DNA of 64,000 bases from Cryptomeria japonica (GCF_030272615.1 NC_081415.1:601421644-601485643); one strand, 5' to 3'; counted from the stretch's first letter, positions 1-12,317 are shown. Notes: generated by a model from the sequence alone, not told the origin. Numbers and translations: made by a program.

Positions 1-578
1 AACCAATGACATTGGTAGCATCAGAAAATTCAACAGTGATAGATGAACAACAAAATGAGTTAGCAAATCAAGAAAATTCAAAGACTCCCAGGTATGTGAA
101 ACTAAATCATTCTGAAGATCAAATCATTGGAGATAAAGGAAAGGTGTGATGACTAGGAGAAGGTTAGCTACTGAAGAGGTATGTTTAATTTCTCAAATTT
201 AATTGGAATCATTTATTGAAGCAAGTAAGGATGAAAATTGGATAAAAGAAATGGAAGAGAAACTAGATCAGATCATTAATGATTATTGCAAGGTGTGTGC
301 TCCTGGTTTCCTTGTGTCGTACACTGCAACACTTGCATTTGTGATATGGCTTAACTGCCTCCTATGGATTATGTTGGTTTCATGGTTTAGGAAGAAACAA
401 TCATATACTTCATTGTCTACAACTAAAGTAGAATATGTTGCAGCTGCTACTGATTGTATGCAGATTTTATGGATGAAAAAAATGTTAAAAGATATAAGGG
501 TAAGTTATGATGAACTATTGTTATTCACTATGATAATACTACCACTAATGATATTTCAAAGAATCCACTATTCCATTA
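1..578 (+). pseudogene. Host copia element, 5' piece (pol remnant)
   Basis: This is the left visible part of an old Ty1/copia element that was later split by element A. Around 100-149 the translation has HSEDQIIGD followed by a stop, typical of the linker before copia reverse transcriptase. Positions 203-275 give SFIEASKDENWIKEMEEKL, the start of that domain. The rest of reverse transcriptase is missing. After about 130 bp of unrecognised sequence the text resumes in RNase H with SLSTTKVEYVAAATD (about 410-455). A frameshift follows, and the frame KNPLFH (559-576) runs to the insertion point of element A. The same frame continues at 39400. The element's 5' end lies outside the window. Domain identity is clear; the Sirevirus-like assignment rests on the 3' end. 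Confidence 0.8.
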
Positions 579-748
579 TGTAGCGTCCTAAAATTGTGAC
601 ACTTGCAATTTCGACCGCATTTGGGTCTTCACGATGGCGATGCAACACGGAACCTGAATGGAGACCCTGAAACTTGCTTATGACATCAAAAACTGCATTT
701 TTCAGCACCCTGGCCTAATCCTCCTTGCACCTTGCTATCCCTGGAGGT

Positions 749-777
749 GGGACCATGGCGCCCAGCGCCCTGGTCCC
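749..777. other. GC-rich hairpin in 5' LTR of A
   Basis: The arms GGGACCATGGCGC and GCGCCCTGGTCCC are inverted repeats of 13 bases with one mismatch and a three-base loop. The 3' LTR has three related units at about 38322-38412. Confidence 0.75.
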
Positions 778-899
778 TGGCCCTATTTTGGGCCTGGTCT
801 CTTTTGGGGCTTCGGGTCTTTAAGTTTGCAAGTTGGAAAATAATATTTCCTGGTCGGCCTAAGGTCGAGAAAATCAGTCTTTCAACCCTAATTGACAAG

Positions 900-907
900 T
901 ATATAAA
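900..907 (+). promoter_or_regulatory. TATA box, 5' LTR of A
   Basis: TATATAAA is followed by ACTACATTTCC. It sits 321 bases into the LTR, at the same place in the other LTR copy (38535-38542), and probably marks the U3/R promoter. Confidence 0.6.
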
Positions 908-1782
908 CTACATTTCCTCTCCCATTTGAGGAAGGACATGATGGAAAAAAAGGTGGAAATGATATTCAAACATTCAAGCATTCAAGCATTCAAGCATTCC
1001 TTCAAGCAATTGAGCATTCTAAGTCTCCATTCAAGGCTAAGTGTTGCATTCAAGACAAGGATTCAACCATTGAAAAGGAGATCACATACAACATACAACA
1101 TACAACATACTACATACATTACACCTTCGCATGTAAGAATACAAACATTCTTACAACAAGGTATCAGTACTTGTTTACATTACAAACATTTACATTTACA
1201 GCATTCTCATTTCTTGGTTAATTCCAAAACTGGGGTTTGACCTAAAGGCAAACCCCTCATCCCTAACCCCCCAATCGTCCTCTCTTTTCTGTGTGTAGGT
1301 TGCAGGTACGCGACTGTAATTGAAGATCTGGAATCCTTGTGCAGAGACGAACAGATCCACCTTCGTTTCGTGGATTTTTCTGAGGACCGTGTGCACACCG
1401 GGTGCCATCGTCCCGTCAACTTTCACTTAAATTTGTAGAACAGCACTGTCTTGACATTTTACTACTAATTCCAGGTCCGCAGCTTCATCCTATATTCCTA
1501 TCTCCGTTTATAAGCGAATCTTTCTCACTTTTCATGCATTCCTAGTTCAATCTTCTATCTACATTCTTTACAAAAGAGGGTATCCTTGATGTCTTAACCC
1601 TTGAAACTCATATAGAATCCAATCTTGCATTGCATGGAATTGGATCTTGTGGGTTTCAACCCCTCTTTTGAATGTAAAGTCTCCCCTAAGTGAAAACCAT
1701 CAACCCTAGTGACTCTCCCTTCTCTCTCCTTGGAGTTGGGGAGGGGAGAACGACTAGGGTTCAATTTTTTCGCTTTACATTT

Positions 1783-1798
1783 TGGTGAACCCGACGTG
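1783..1798 (+). other. Primer binding site of element A
   Basis: TGGTGAACCCGACGTG starts three bases after the LTR end. It is complementary to a tRNA 3' end, since TGG pairs with the CCA tail. I did not assign the tRNA. Confidence 0.7.
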
Positions 1799-2150
1799 AA
1801 CATCCTCATTCTGATTATTCATGGTTAGATCTAAAATTTTTGCTCTCCTAATTATATTTCCATGTTTGATCTTTTGCAAATTTTAGAGGTTGATTGCATA
1901 AAAACCCTAAAATTTTCTTTTTAGTAATTAAACTTGTGAAATGTTTAATTGTTAATGCTTGTTTCAGATCTACCCTTCTATTGCAAATTGTCAATTCGTA
2001 TTTGTGCTTTAATTCTGAAAATTAAGTGGTTAAATGTCAAAACCCTAATTTTTAAGACCTTCTTGATTCAACCTTTGACTGATAATTTCACTAATCAAAA
2101 CACCTCCAAATCGGCTGTAACTTTGGATTCCGAAACAAAATCACAATATC

Positions 2151-2240
2151 TTTCATCCCTAAAAATTTGGAAAAAAGTTGCGAGGACCGTGTGCACCCTG
2201 AGCGCCATCGTCCCCGACATTTTTTCCGAAATTTCGGGAG
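2151..2240 (+). repeat. Leader duplication, copy 1
   Basis: This 90-bp unit begins TTTCATCCCT and ends ATTTCGGGAG. It contains GAGGACCGTGTGCAC and CGACATTTTTTCCG. Copy 2 is at 2740-2829. The central motif also occurs in both LTRs (near 1383 and 39002). Confidence 0.8.
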
Positions 2241-2739
2241 CTAGATCTTACTGTATTTTTCTGCTAAAATCCAAAATTTTGGCTGATCTTATCAATTTTA
2301 ACACTTTCAAAATTAAAGTCAAAGTTGGTCTAGCGATTGCTTGGATTGAGGCTTCTAATCACTCAAAAATTGTTGAAATTGAAATTTGTATCAAAATTGT
2401 GTTTCTTACAGTCCTAAATCTGAAAAATGTGTTAGCATTCATTCGAAATTTCAGTGCTTTATTCAAATTTTTGCAGTTTGTGACTTTTGAAATTAAGGGT
2501 TTAATTGCAACAACCTTGATTTCCATTTTCAAAATTGAATTTTGCATGAAATTGAGTCAACTTTTAAATTTCAAAGCCTGCATTGCTTTCAGTATTCCTT
2601 GTAAAATCATAAAATTCAAATTTTACATTTTTCAACAATCTTGGTAGGGTTCAATTTTGAGATTGCAACTTTAATTTGGCCTATCTACAGATCGTAAAAT
2701 CACTCAATTTTTTCAGATTAGCTTTAAAATCATCATAAC

Positions 2740-2829
2740 TTTCATCCCTGAAAATTTTGAAAAAAGTTGCGAGGACAGTGTGCACTCCGTTCGCCACAGT
2801 CCCGGACATTTTTTCCGAAATTTCGGGAG
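2740..2829 (+). repeat. Leader duplication, copy 2
   Basis: A 90-bp match to 2151-2240 with scattered substitutions and the same start and end. It contains GAGGACAGTGTGCAC and GGACATTTTTTCCG. Confidence 0.8.
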
Positions 2830-2930
2830 ATTGTCCTAATTGTATTTAACAGCTTAAATCTAGGAGATTGGCTAATTTTATTGAAATTTGCTACCTCTAA
2901 AATTCAAAATCTTCTCTCTCTCTTTAGTGC

Positions 2931-4354
2931 ATGAGTTTTACAACAATAAGCCCTACTTACACTATTCCCGTTAGACGAAGCCTTAGAATTAAGTCTTCCC
3001 AAGGTTTAATTACTGAGGAGATGGAACCTAATTTGAATGGCCTTTTTAACGAGGACATGGGTAATTCCTCTAATCCTCTTAATGATGAAGAAGCTCTCCA
3101 TGAGGTTTCTGTAGAACAGCTTTCAAAATTGGATAACCAATTTGATGATTTTCAACAATGGATGTCTCAAGAATACCCCGATAGTCAAGCTTTTCCTTTA
3201 TTTGAGGGTCTAAAACGTATGGTTCAAAGTGATAAGAATGGAATTGATATTTTGTGTGGTATTGCACACATTGTGGATTTGAATGTGATGCCTATGAAAA
3301 GTTGTGCCGAAACCTTAGGTTATACACAACCTCCTACTCAAGTTAATCATTCTATTCCTTTGACAACTCCTATTGCTAGTATACCTACTTTTACATCAAA
3401 CATAATGACTACTTCAACACAAGACATTCCTCCTATGATCACTAGTCATGGGGGCAATCCTTCTTCTTCAATCAACCCTCTTCCTTCATTCAATCTGACT
3501 TCTTCATTCATTCCTTCAATGAGTGTTCCTATTATATCTCCACAAATGAACATGACACAAGGGGGCAATTCATTTAACCCTTCCATTCCTCCTTGTAGTG
3601 TTCCTCCTTTCCAATCATCTCCTATGACTAACTATCATAGTGTCCCACCACCCTACTCTCTACCTTGTTTCAATAACATAACACCTCCATCACAATCTAA
3701 CACGTCTAATATGAACTCTTCGACTGAAGCGACCATTAACAATCTTGCACAAACTGTCTCTTCTTTACAGCAACAAATTGCCTCTATGAATCAATCTAAG
3801 TTTAGTGTGCCCACATTTGATGTTGCGAGCCACTTTCTCTTGACATTGTTCGAGCTATCCCCCCTAAACATGTTGAAATTCCGCATTTGGAGCTTTATAA
3901 TGGTAAGGGTGATCCTCTAACACATGTTAAGACCTTTCAAACAATATGCACTGATTTTGCTTATGACCAAAGGTTGCTTGCAAAACTGTTTAATAGAACA
4001 TTAAGAGATAAAGCCCTACAATGGTATTGCTCGTTGCCTTCCTATTCTATTACTTCTTTCGAACAACTTGCAAATGCTTTTATTCAACAATTTCAAAACA
4101 ATATAAGTCCTAAAGTTACTTTGATTGATTTAATGCATTGTAAACAAGGTGTTAAAGAAAAAGTGACTAATTTCATTGGTAGATATAAACATTTGTATGC
4201 TCAAATTTCTTTTCCAGTGCCTGACAATGACATTCAAAGAATCTTTATTTCTAATTTACAAAAAGATATTAGAGAAAAACTCCTGTTTTCTGAGTTTACT
4301 TCTTTCCAACAGTTGTGCGCAACTCTTCACAATTATCAACTGACTGTGAGCTAA
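2931..4354 (+). pseudogene. gag: Element A Gag
   Basis: This capsid polyprotein region would form the particle and bind the element RNA. From ATG 2931 the frame reads a Pro/Ser/Thr-rich N-terminal part of about 290 residues, with a predicted helical LAQTVSSLQQQIASM near its end. A frameshift at about 3826-3832 moves the gene to the +2 frame. There it continues VRAIPPKHVEIPHLELYNG and then a Retrotrans_gag-like domain (FNRTLRDKALQWYCSLP, FIQQFQNN, FIGRYKHLYAQ). An in-frame TAA at 4352-4354 follows. The start was chosen because the N-terminal frame is open from there and lies just after the leader. One frameshift and a stop make it non-functional. Confidence 0.85.
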
Positions 4355-6296
4355 ATGGAACAAGCAAATCCTATGGCTCCGAGTGATAAGGGTGATAGTA
4401 GTCAACAACCATTTGGGAAGTTTTAACCGAACAAAGAGTCCATTAAATTCAATGAAAACATCATCAACAACAATGTGAATGCGGCATCAGGTGTGCCTCC
4501 TATTTCTAAGTTTTTCAAGAAAGAAAGAAAGTTTACTCCTTTGAATGAATCATTGCATAGTATTATGAATAAGTTATTGGAACAAAATGTGCTTACTCTT
4601 CCTCCTATAAGGAAAATAGATCCTACAAAGATTAACTCACCCTATTTTGATAACAAATCTTTTTGTCAATTTCATCGTCATCCTGGGCATGATACTGAAA
4701 AATGTTTTGCTTTGAAGGGTAAAATTCAAGATTTGATTGATAATAATACTATTTCTGTTTCTGGAATGAATGATAAAGGAAATACATCTGTAGCTCCTCC
4801 TAACCAAAATCTTCAGATTTTTATTGATCCATTACCTTCTCATACCTCTAATGTGATCGATACTATTGATTCCTCTGTCTCACCTAATGATCTTGTGTCT
4901 ATGACTCCGAATGTGATTAACTTTGTAGAGCAGCAGAAAATCCCTAAAGAACTTTCCATCACATTTGATTCCAGTGAGACTATCAGGGCACCTGATGGTC
5001 CTTTATACATAGTTGCAAAATTCAAGAATACACCTTGTCGTGGAGTGCTTATTGACCCTTGTTGCATGATTAATATCATTACTGAAGAATTTCTTTTTAC
5101 TTTACAATTGAATCAAGTGATCTATGACGAAACAGATGTGGTTGTGAAATTATTTGATGCATTTTCTTCTCCTGCAATTGGTTCTATTACATTACCTATT
5201 GAGGTCCATAACAAATCCCTTGATGTGGACTTTGCTATTATTCCATCATCCGAACAATTTCGTGTGAAGCTAGGCTATCCTTGGCTATCTTCCATGAAAG
5301 CTATTGCTTCTCCTATTCACAAGTGTTTGAAATTTCCCCATAATGGTGAAGTTGTTACTGTCAATCATAGTCTCTTTAAACCAGCTGAAAGAACTTCTAG
5401 CGTTCCTATTGATTACTTTTGGCCTAAACAATTCCAATCTCTTCCACCGCGAAGTGATCATCTTTTCAAATCTTATCAAAAGTGGAAAAAAGACATGATC
5501 CTATCTCTAAGTGAACCTAGAACACCCAAACTTGACATCCCTATCGTTCTTGAGAAAGAAGTTCTTCCTTTGAAAGATAAAACTAATGTCTTTCCTCAAG
5601 AAGATTCCCAACCCATTCCTATGAATGTGACTATGCCTATAGCTAATAAACTTCCTAAAAGTAGACCTATACCTCCTCGTCATAATGGACTTGGTCTCCT
5701 TCCTAAACTGAATATTCCTCCTTTGTATGGAGCAGTTCCTCCTCCTTCCTCTTATGGAGAGAAGAGACCTTCCTCTTCTCCTATTATTCAACCTAAGAGA
5801 CCACAACCTAAACACCCAAGTGATAAGGATGAGAACATTCCTCTTCCTCAATCTTCGCAACTTCCTACTAAGACTAGATGAAATCGTTCTGCACGTGAAC
5901 GCCGACGAAAGCGTCATCTTAGAGCTCAGGCAGCTGCTTCTCAAACTTTGCAATCCCCAAAAACACCTTCAGCCAGTATTATTCCATTTTCTCTTCAGCC
6001 GACGATTGAGCCGAAATCTCCTAAACATAAGATGCATGATGGTCTTGATCCTATGTGAGTTAAAGATCCTATTTTTCTAAATCTTGATGATGATATAGAT
6101 AAAAATGTTATTCATGATGAAAATGTTACTCCTGTTCATTCTGATAGTGAATATGAATATGTTGATGTTGATAACCATATATCTAACGAATTTTCTAAAG
6201 CACTTATCTTAGCTCCTAGACAAGAACACTGTGGCTTGGGATATGAACATAGCCCTTGTTTGGATCTTGTGATAGCTCCATCTGATGTGTTGGATG
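4355..6296 (+). pseudogene. Element A nucleocapsid, protease and tail
   Basis: This continues the same frame as Gag, with stops TAA 4424, TGA 5879 and TGA 6056. FCQFHRHPGHDTEKC (about 4661-4705) is a C-x2-H-x4-H-x4-C knuckle as in plant gypsy Gag. A retropepsin-like fold follows at about 4990-5350: GVLIDPCCMINII stands where a DTG/DSG triad is expected, so the catalytic aspartate is kept but the Thr/Gly are lost. LGYPWLSSM and HKCLKFPHNGEVVTV are conserved C-terminal protease motifs. Beyond it lie a proline-rich tract, an Arg/Lys cluster (RERRRKRH) and an acidic tail (DDDIDKN). No reverse transcriptase follows. The frame runs into the copia array insertion at 6296. Confidence 0.8.
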
Positions 6297-7191
6297 TGTT
6301 GGGAAAAATGGTGTCTCAACCTTGCATTTATGCGAGGTTACTATTTATAGTAAGTTTTCATTTGAGCACGAAATAGTGCGAAACTCTCCCTGAAGCTTCT
6401 GGTTGGCTAGATAAGCATTCCGGTAAAGTTGCGTCACAAGGTCACTTCTAGTTTTGAAGATATTAATGTTTTCGTCTTGGAGGGGTGCAATAAAATATTT
6501 AAACTTAATTTTGGGGGCTTTAGAGGCTTTGAAACGCCCTAAAAAGTTGCCGTAACTAGTGTAGCGGGTTACAGGGTGATAGAGCACTTCACGATCTTTC
6601 CAGCGCTTCAAACAGTTCGTCAATCGGACACCCGATTCTCAAGTTATGGCCTCCGGAAGTTTGTACTCCTGAAATAGGAAAACTAATTTGTGTCGGATAC
6701 ATAAATGAGCTGTAAAAGGGAGCGAAACGTGTTGATGTGTGCTTTAACATGTCATAGGGCATCTAGAAGGGAGATAAGGTCGGCTACACCTTATTGGGTG
6801 GTTTTAGCCCATGGTTTTGTAATACCGTTTGACGGTTTCTTGTATTGTATCTCCTATTTATGAGGTGTATGAGATAGAGGTTGTGTGTAAGAGTCTTATG
6901 GCTATTGAGTTGCCTCTGAATCTCTGATTAGTGGTACTCCTGCGAAGAGCTTGCTCTGCAAGTATGTTGTAATCTGTTTTTGATTGCTGAATAAAATATT
7001 GAGCTGCTTTTGGAGTGTGGGGTTTTTTCTCCTGAAAGGGTTTTCCCCACGTAAATCACTGTGTTGTGGTATGAATGCTATTATATCTATTTCTATTTTC
7101 TGTAACTGTTGTAACAATTTGAAAAAGTTTTGCATTACCCTCCTCTCAAGGTTAGCATAGGAAGTTGTTTCCGCTACTTAACTTCCTTACA
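6297..7191 (+). repeat. LTR L1 of copia array (5' outer)
   Basis: Runs from TGTTGGGAAAAATGG to CTTCCTTACA and is preceded by the GGATG duplication. An AATAAA lies at 6991-6996. A small antisense frame inside it recurs in all copies and is a shadow. Confidence 0.93.
6991..6996 (+). promoter_or_regulatory. Polyadenylation signal in L1
   Basis: AATAAA about 200 bp before the LTR end, conserved in all seven LTRs (37130-37135 in L7, where it would end transcripts of the array). Confidence 0.5.
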
Positions 7192-7193
7192 AG

Positions 7194-7205
7194 TGGTATC
7201 AGAGC
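7194..7205 (+). other. Primer binding site, U1
   Basis: TGGTATCAGAGC two bases after L1 is the usual initiator-tRNA-Met primer site of plant copia elements. Confidence 0.85.
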
Positions 7206-7315
7206 CTGATCACCTTTGGTTTCAATTGTGGGCAGTTGGGTTTTTTGAACTAATCCAGATTTGAGTGGGAGCTTGTGCAGAAGACACTTTTTGATCTTGT
7301 TGCAGAAATATTCAG

Positions 7316-10300
7316 ATGACGAATTCGTCAGGGAGAATAGAGGTGGAGAAATTTAATGCAAGTAATTTTGAGATGTGGAAGCTGAAGATGGAAGATCTGC
7401 TAATAGATCGAGATCTTTGGGATGCTGTTGATGCGAATGTCCAAAGGCCCTGAGATCCTATTGCGGCAGCTCAGTATGATGTTATGAACCGAAAAGCCAA
7501 GGGTCTAAACAGACTGTGCCTGGCAGATTCTGTTCTAATCAATGTCCATGAAGAGAACTCTGCAAAGAAGCTATGAACTAAGCTTGGTGAGATGTATCAA
7601 GTGAAATCTTTATTAAATCAAATTTTCTTAAGAAATAAATTGTATTCCTTGAAGAAGGAAGAGGGTGGACGAATTGCAAACCACTTGGAAGCATTCAATA
7701 TGTTGGTGGCTCAATTAGTATCCGTCGGTGTCAAGATGGACGAGGAGGAGAAATGTCAGATCTTGCTTTGTTCTTTGCCTGATTAGTGGGATTCTCTTGT
7801 TATGGCTATCGGTAGTACTTCTGTTGTTTTGAAATCTGAAGACGTGGTGGGTGCCCTACTTGATGAAGAGATGCGAAGGAAGGTATCCATCAGTTCAAAG
7901 GAAGCCCTAACCTTTCGTGGAAGACCTAAGGAGAAAGGCAAGAAGAATGAGAAACGTGACAAGTCCAAATCCAAAGGGAGATCGAAATCTCCTGGAAAGT
8001 CCAAAGTCATTTGCTGGAACTGCGGTAAACTGGGTCACATCCGTAAGGACTGCAAAGAAGAAAAGAAGAAGAAGAAAAAGAAAAAGTTCGATTTTGATTC
8101 TGAGTCCGACAAGGAAGATGGCGATGCATTTATTGCGGCTTTGGCAACTCATGCAGGTAATGATGCCTAGCTAATTGACTCACGTGCATCTTTTCATATG
8201 ACTTCCAATAGAGGTTGGTTTTCTGAATATGAAGGATTTAATGGAGGTAAGGTGTACTTGGGTGATGATTCACATCTAGACATTGTTGGTCGAGGTAAAG
8301 TGAGAATTAGGTTTTGTGATGGTAGAATAAAAAGGATTAATAGTGTGCTGCATATCCCTGGATTAAAACGAAACCTGTTATCTGTCAGCAAACTGATAGA
8401 TGTGGGTGTGCAGGTAGTCTTTTCTAAAGAAGGATGTAATATGATTAAGGGTGCTATGGTAGTTGCTAGAGGTGTCAGGTTTGACACATTGTATAAGCTT
8501 GAAGCATACACTGTTGAGTGTAATAGCACTTCTATAAAAAGTAAATCTGTGGATACTTCACTGGAAGATTTGAAGGTTTCACCTTTAGCAGATGGAAAAT
8601 GTTTTTGGGTACCTAAGGGTGCTCTTTCATCTGAAACAAAGTTACCTGCAGAGAAGACTATGTTATGGCACCAGAGACTTGGCCACATTCGAGAAAAGGG
8701 TCTAAGGACCTTGAAAAATAAAAACCTTGTTGAAGGTTTGAATGACTGTAACCTTGACTTTGATTTCTGTGAGCATTGCATTTATGGAAAACAAAACCGC
8801 GTTCAGTTTTACTCGAGTTCTCATAAAACTTATGGTGTTTTGGATCTTATCCATTCTGATGTGTTTGGTCCAGTAGATGTCTCTTCGATTGGAAAATCCA
8901 CATATTATGTTTCATTTATTGATGATTTTAGTAGAAGGACATGGGTTTATTTTCTGAAGAGTAAATCTGAAGTTTTTAGTCGTTTTAAAGAATTTAAAGC
9001 AATGGTTGAGTTGCAGACTGGAAAGAAAATAAAATGTTTGAGAACTAATAATGGCGGTGAATTTTGCTCTAATGATTTTGATAGATTCTGTAAAGACTGT
9101 GGAATTAACAGGCAGAAGACAACTCCGTATTCTCCACAGCAGAATGGAGTTGCAGAAAGAATGAACAAGACACTAATGGAGAAGGCTAGGCGTATGTTGA
9201 GTGGTGCTGGTCTCGAACAAAAGTTTTGGGCTGAAGCTGTTGCCACTGCTTGCTACCTGATTAACAGGTCTCCTACATCAGCTCTGGTTGATAAAATGTC
9301 TATGGAAGCATGGTCAGGTCACAAGCCTTCATTGAGACATCTTAGAGTTTTTGGTTGCGAGGCATATGCACATGTGCCAAAGGAGAAGCGAACAAAGTTG
9401 GAGAACAAGGCTGTGAAATGTATCTTCATTGGGTATAGTTATGGTGTGAAAGGATACAAGCTTTGGGACCTTGTTGGACAAAAGGTAATTCACAGTAGAA
9501 GTGTTATTTTTAAAGAAATTAAGTCTCCTTCTGTTACATTGCAGCCAGAACAGACTAAAAAAGAAGATGTGATTCAACTTCCTTCTACACCTGAAAGAGT
9601 TGAATCGAGACCCCTAGATAGGCAAAAAGTTGAGGAGAGCTCGTCTAGCTCTGAATCTTCAGAAGAGGAGGAAGAACCTCCAACTCAGATTGTTCGAAGG
9701 TCTACAAGACATAGACAACCACCTGAAAGGTATTCACCTAATGATTGGAGATGTATTTTTTCTCTGAATACTAGTGTAGATGAACCGAAATTTGTAGAAG
9801 AGGCATTAGGCATGAATGATGCAGAATCCTGGAAGATTGCTATGGAGGAAGAAATGGCAGCTTTGAAAAAGAATGATACATGAGATTTTGTACCATTGCC
9901 TGAAGGACGAAAACCTGTTGGTTGTAAATGGGTGTTCAAGAAAAAGATTGGTTCAGATAAAAGCATTGAGAAGTATAAAGCAAGGTTGGTTGCAAAAGGC
10001 TACTCTCAGGTTGAGGGTGTTGATTACGGTGAGATATTTTCTCCTGTTGCAAAAATGATGTCCATTAGATTTTTGCTTTCTATTGCTACTGCTTATGATT
10101 TAGAGGTTGAGAAAATGGATGTGAAAACTGCTTTCCTTCATGGTGATTTGGAGGAAGATATTTATATGACACAACCGGAGCACTATGTGATGAAAGGCAA
10201 AAGTAATTTGGTCTGTAAATTGAAGAAATCTTTGTATGGTCTCAAACAATGTCCTAGGATGTGGTACTAGAAATTTGATACATATGTGTTGAGTTTGGGA

Positions 10301-11352
10301 TTTGAACGTTCTAAATCAGATCATTGTGTTTATTATAAATCTTATGGTGATCATTTCTTATTCATTGCATTGTATGTTGATGATATGTTATTCATTGGTA
10401 AAGGGAAAGGTATGATTTCAGAACTGAAGTCTCAGCTCGCTGCTAAATTTGAAATGAAAGATCTTGGTGCAGCAAAGCACATTCTTGCGATGGAAATTAG
10501 AAGAGATAGGGTGAACAGAAAGCTATGGCTAGGCCAGAGTAAGTATGTGAATTCAGTGTTACAGAGGTTCAACATGCAAAATTGTAGACCATTGAGTGTT
10601 ACTTTTATAGTTGGAATGAAACTATTTGTTTCAGATTGTCCTACATCCCCATTGGAGATGGAAGACACGAGTAGAGTGCCTTACCAGAGTGCGGTTGAAA
10701 GCTTGATGTATGCTATGGTCTGTACATTGCCCAAGCAGTGGGAGTACTTTCTAGATATATGTCTAATCCTGGTAGAGTTCATTGGGATGCAGTCAAAAGA
10801 GTCTTCAGATATTTGAAGGGTACTTCAGAGTATTCTTTGTGTTATCATGGTAATTTAGTTGGAGACATGACTTCCCTTGATATCCATGGTTATGTGGATT
10901 CAGATTGAGTAGGTGATATTGATAGCAGAAGATCCACCAGTGCTTAAGTGTTTACCTTGTTTGGTGGTGCAATTAGTTGGATGAGTAAGTGACAGGCTGT
11001 GGTTGCTTTATCCACTACTGAAGCAGACTATATGGCAGCTACTCATGCTTGTAAAGAGGCCATTTGGCTTAAGAGACTGTGTTTGGATATTGGAATAAAA
11101 CAAGGTACAGTGACAGTTTACTGTGACAGTCAGAGTGCAATTAGCCTAGCTAAGAACCCGACATTTCATGCCCGGACCAAACATATTGATGTTCAGTATC
11201 ATTTTGTTAGAGATATGGTCGAAGATGGTAGGGTGAAGCTTGTTAAGGTGGAAACTTTGATGAATGTTGCAGATGCTTTAACTAAGGTTGTGAGCACAGA
11301 GAAGTTCGGATGGTGTTCAGAGTCTATGGGCTTTATGGCCCCTAGCAATTGA
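7316..11352 (+). pseudogene. gag-pol: U1 copia polyprotein, heavily broken
   Basis: The frame starts at ATG 7316 (NSSGRIEVEKFN) and ends in ESMGFMAPSN at 11352. Domains are a UBN2-type Gag, a CCHC knuckle (about 8012-8053), a Lys-rich and then acidic tract, protease, integrase, reverse transcriptase with YVDD, and RNase H. Stops lie at 7451, 7574, 7784, 8168, 9881, 10268, 10906, 10945 and 10990. A 10-bp deletion near 10725 shifts the frame and is shared with U3. The protease motif is DSRAS instead of DSGAS. The integrase aspartate in RTDNGGEF is Asn. The longest open part is 8198-9883 (integrase). It is the unit with the most stops. Confidence 0.92.
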
Positions 11353-11396
11353 TTCATTGTGTTGACATTCCCTTCCGTTCTTGCAAGGTGTTCGAC

Positions 11397-11408
11397 AAGT
11401 GGGAGATT
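11397..11408 (+). other. Polypurine tract, U1
   Basis: AAGTGGGAGATT immediately before L2. Confidence 0.75.
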
Positions 11409-12303
11409 TGTTGGGAAAAATGGTGTCTCAACCTTGCATTTATGCGAGGTTACTATTTATAGTAAGTTTTCATTTGAGCACGAAATGGTGCGAAACTCTC
11501 CCTGAAGCTTCTTGTTGGCTAGATAAGCATTCTGGTAAAGTTGCGTAACAAGGTCAAATCTAGTTTTGAAGATATTAATGTTTTCGTCTTGGAGGGGTGT
11601 AATAAAATATTTAAACTTAATTTTTGGGGATTTAGAGGCTCCGAAACACCCTAAAAAGTTTCCGTAATTGGCGCAGCGGGTTACGAGGTGATAGAGCACT
11701 TCGCGAGCTTTCCGGCGGTTCAAACGGTTCGTCAATCGGACACTCGGTTCTCAAGTTATGGCCTTCGGAAGTTTGTACTCCTGAAATAGGAAAAATAATT
11801 TGTGTTGGATACATAAATGAGCTGTAAAAGGGAGCGAAACGTGTTGATGTGTGCTTTAACATGTCATAGGGCATCTAGAAGGGAGATAAGGTCGGCTACA
11901 CCTTATTGGGTGGTTTTAGCCCATGGTTTTGTAATACCGTTTGACGGTTTCGTGTATTGTATCTCGTATTTATGAGGTGTATGAGATAGAGGTTGTGTGT
12001 AAGAGTCTTATGGCTATTGAATTGCCTCTAAATCTCTCATTAGTGGTACTCCTGCGAAGAGCTTGCTCTGCAAGTATGTTGTAATCTGTTTTTGATTGCT
12101 GAATAAAATATTGAGCTGCTTTTGGAGTGTGGGGTTTTTTCTCCCAAAAGGGTTTTCCCCACGTAAATCACTGTGTTGTGGTATGAATGCTATTATATCT
12201 ATTTCTATTTTCTCTAACTTTTGTAACGATCTGAAAATTTTTTGCATTACCCTCCTCTCAAGGTTAGCGTAGGAAGTTGTTTCCGCTACTTAACTTCCTT
12301 ACA
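11409..12303 (+). repeat. LTR L2 of copia array
   Basis: Internal LTR shared by U1 and U2, from TGTTGGGAAAAATGG to TTCCTTACA. A polypurine tract precedes it and a primer site follows directly, with no target duplication at either edge. Confidence 0.93.
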
Positions 12304-12305
12304 AG

Positions 12306-12317
12306 TGGTATCAGAGC
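12306..12317 (+). other. Primer binding site, U2
   Basis: TGGTATCAGAGC, intact. Confidence 0.85.

Larger units (their letters stand above)
579..1779 (+). repeat. 5' LTR of element A
   Basis: Runs from TGTAGCGTCC to CGCTTTACA and matches 38152-39399 along its length with scattered substitutions. It contains a GC-rich hairpin at 749-777 and a TATA box at 900-907. An array of CATTCAAG-type octamers lies at about 966-1010 and an ACATACAAC run at about 1085-1115. It also holds the GAGGACCGTGTGCAC motif at 1383 that recurs in the leader. It is shorter than the 3' LTR mainly because it has one GC-rich palindromic unit where the other has three. The small antisense reading frames inside it are not genes. 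Confidence 0.9.
1799..2930. other. Leader of element A, AT-rich
   Basis: About 1.1 kb of AT-rich non-coding leader lies between the primer site and the Gag start. The open frame 1949-2647 has the composition of random AT-rich DNA and is not supported as a gene. The leader holds a 90-bp direct duplication, annotated separately, that is likely to matter for RNA packaging or expression. That role is inferred from position only. Confidence 0.6.

Noticed and set aside
1949-2647. 232-codon open frame in the leader of element A
   Set aside because: The composition is simply AT-rich (Ile, Phe, Lys, Leu). It overlaps a direct repeat and has no recognisable domain.
2931-6296. Element A as a pararetrovirus or other integrated virus
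   Set aside because: It has LTRs, a target duplication, a primer site and a polypurine tract, and no movement protein or RT motif. A gypsy-type non-autonomous retrotransposon explains it better.
7194-7205. tRNA gene at the primer sites
   Set aside because: Only the 12 bases complementary to a tRNA 3' end are present, with no cloverleaf around them.
8060-8095. AAG-rich run as a microsatellite
   Set aside because: It encodes the Lys-rich tract after the zinc knuckle and is kept in frame in all units.
7783-8152. Antisense frames opposite the Gag basic tract, repeated in each unit
   Set aside because: They are mirror frames of the AAG-rich and GAT-rich coding strand, occur only because the sense strand is biased, and have no start context or family signal.
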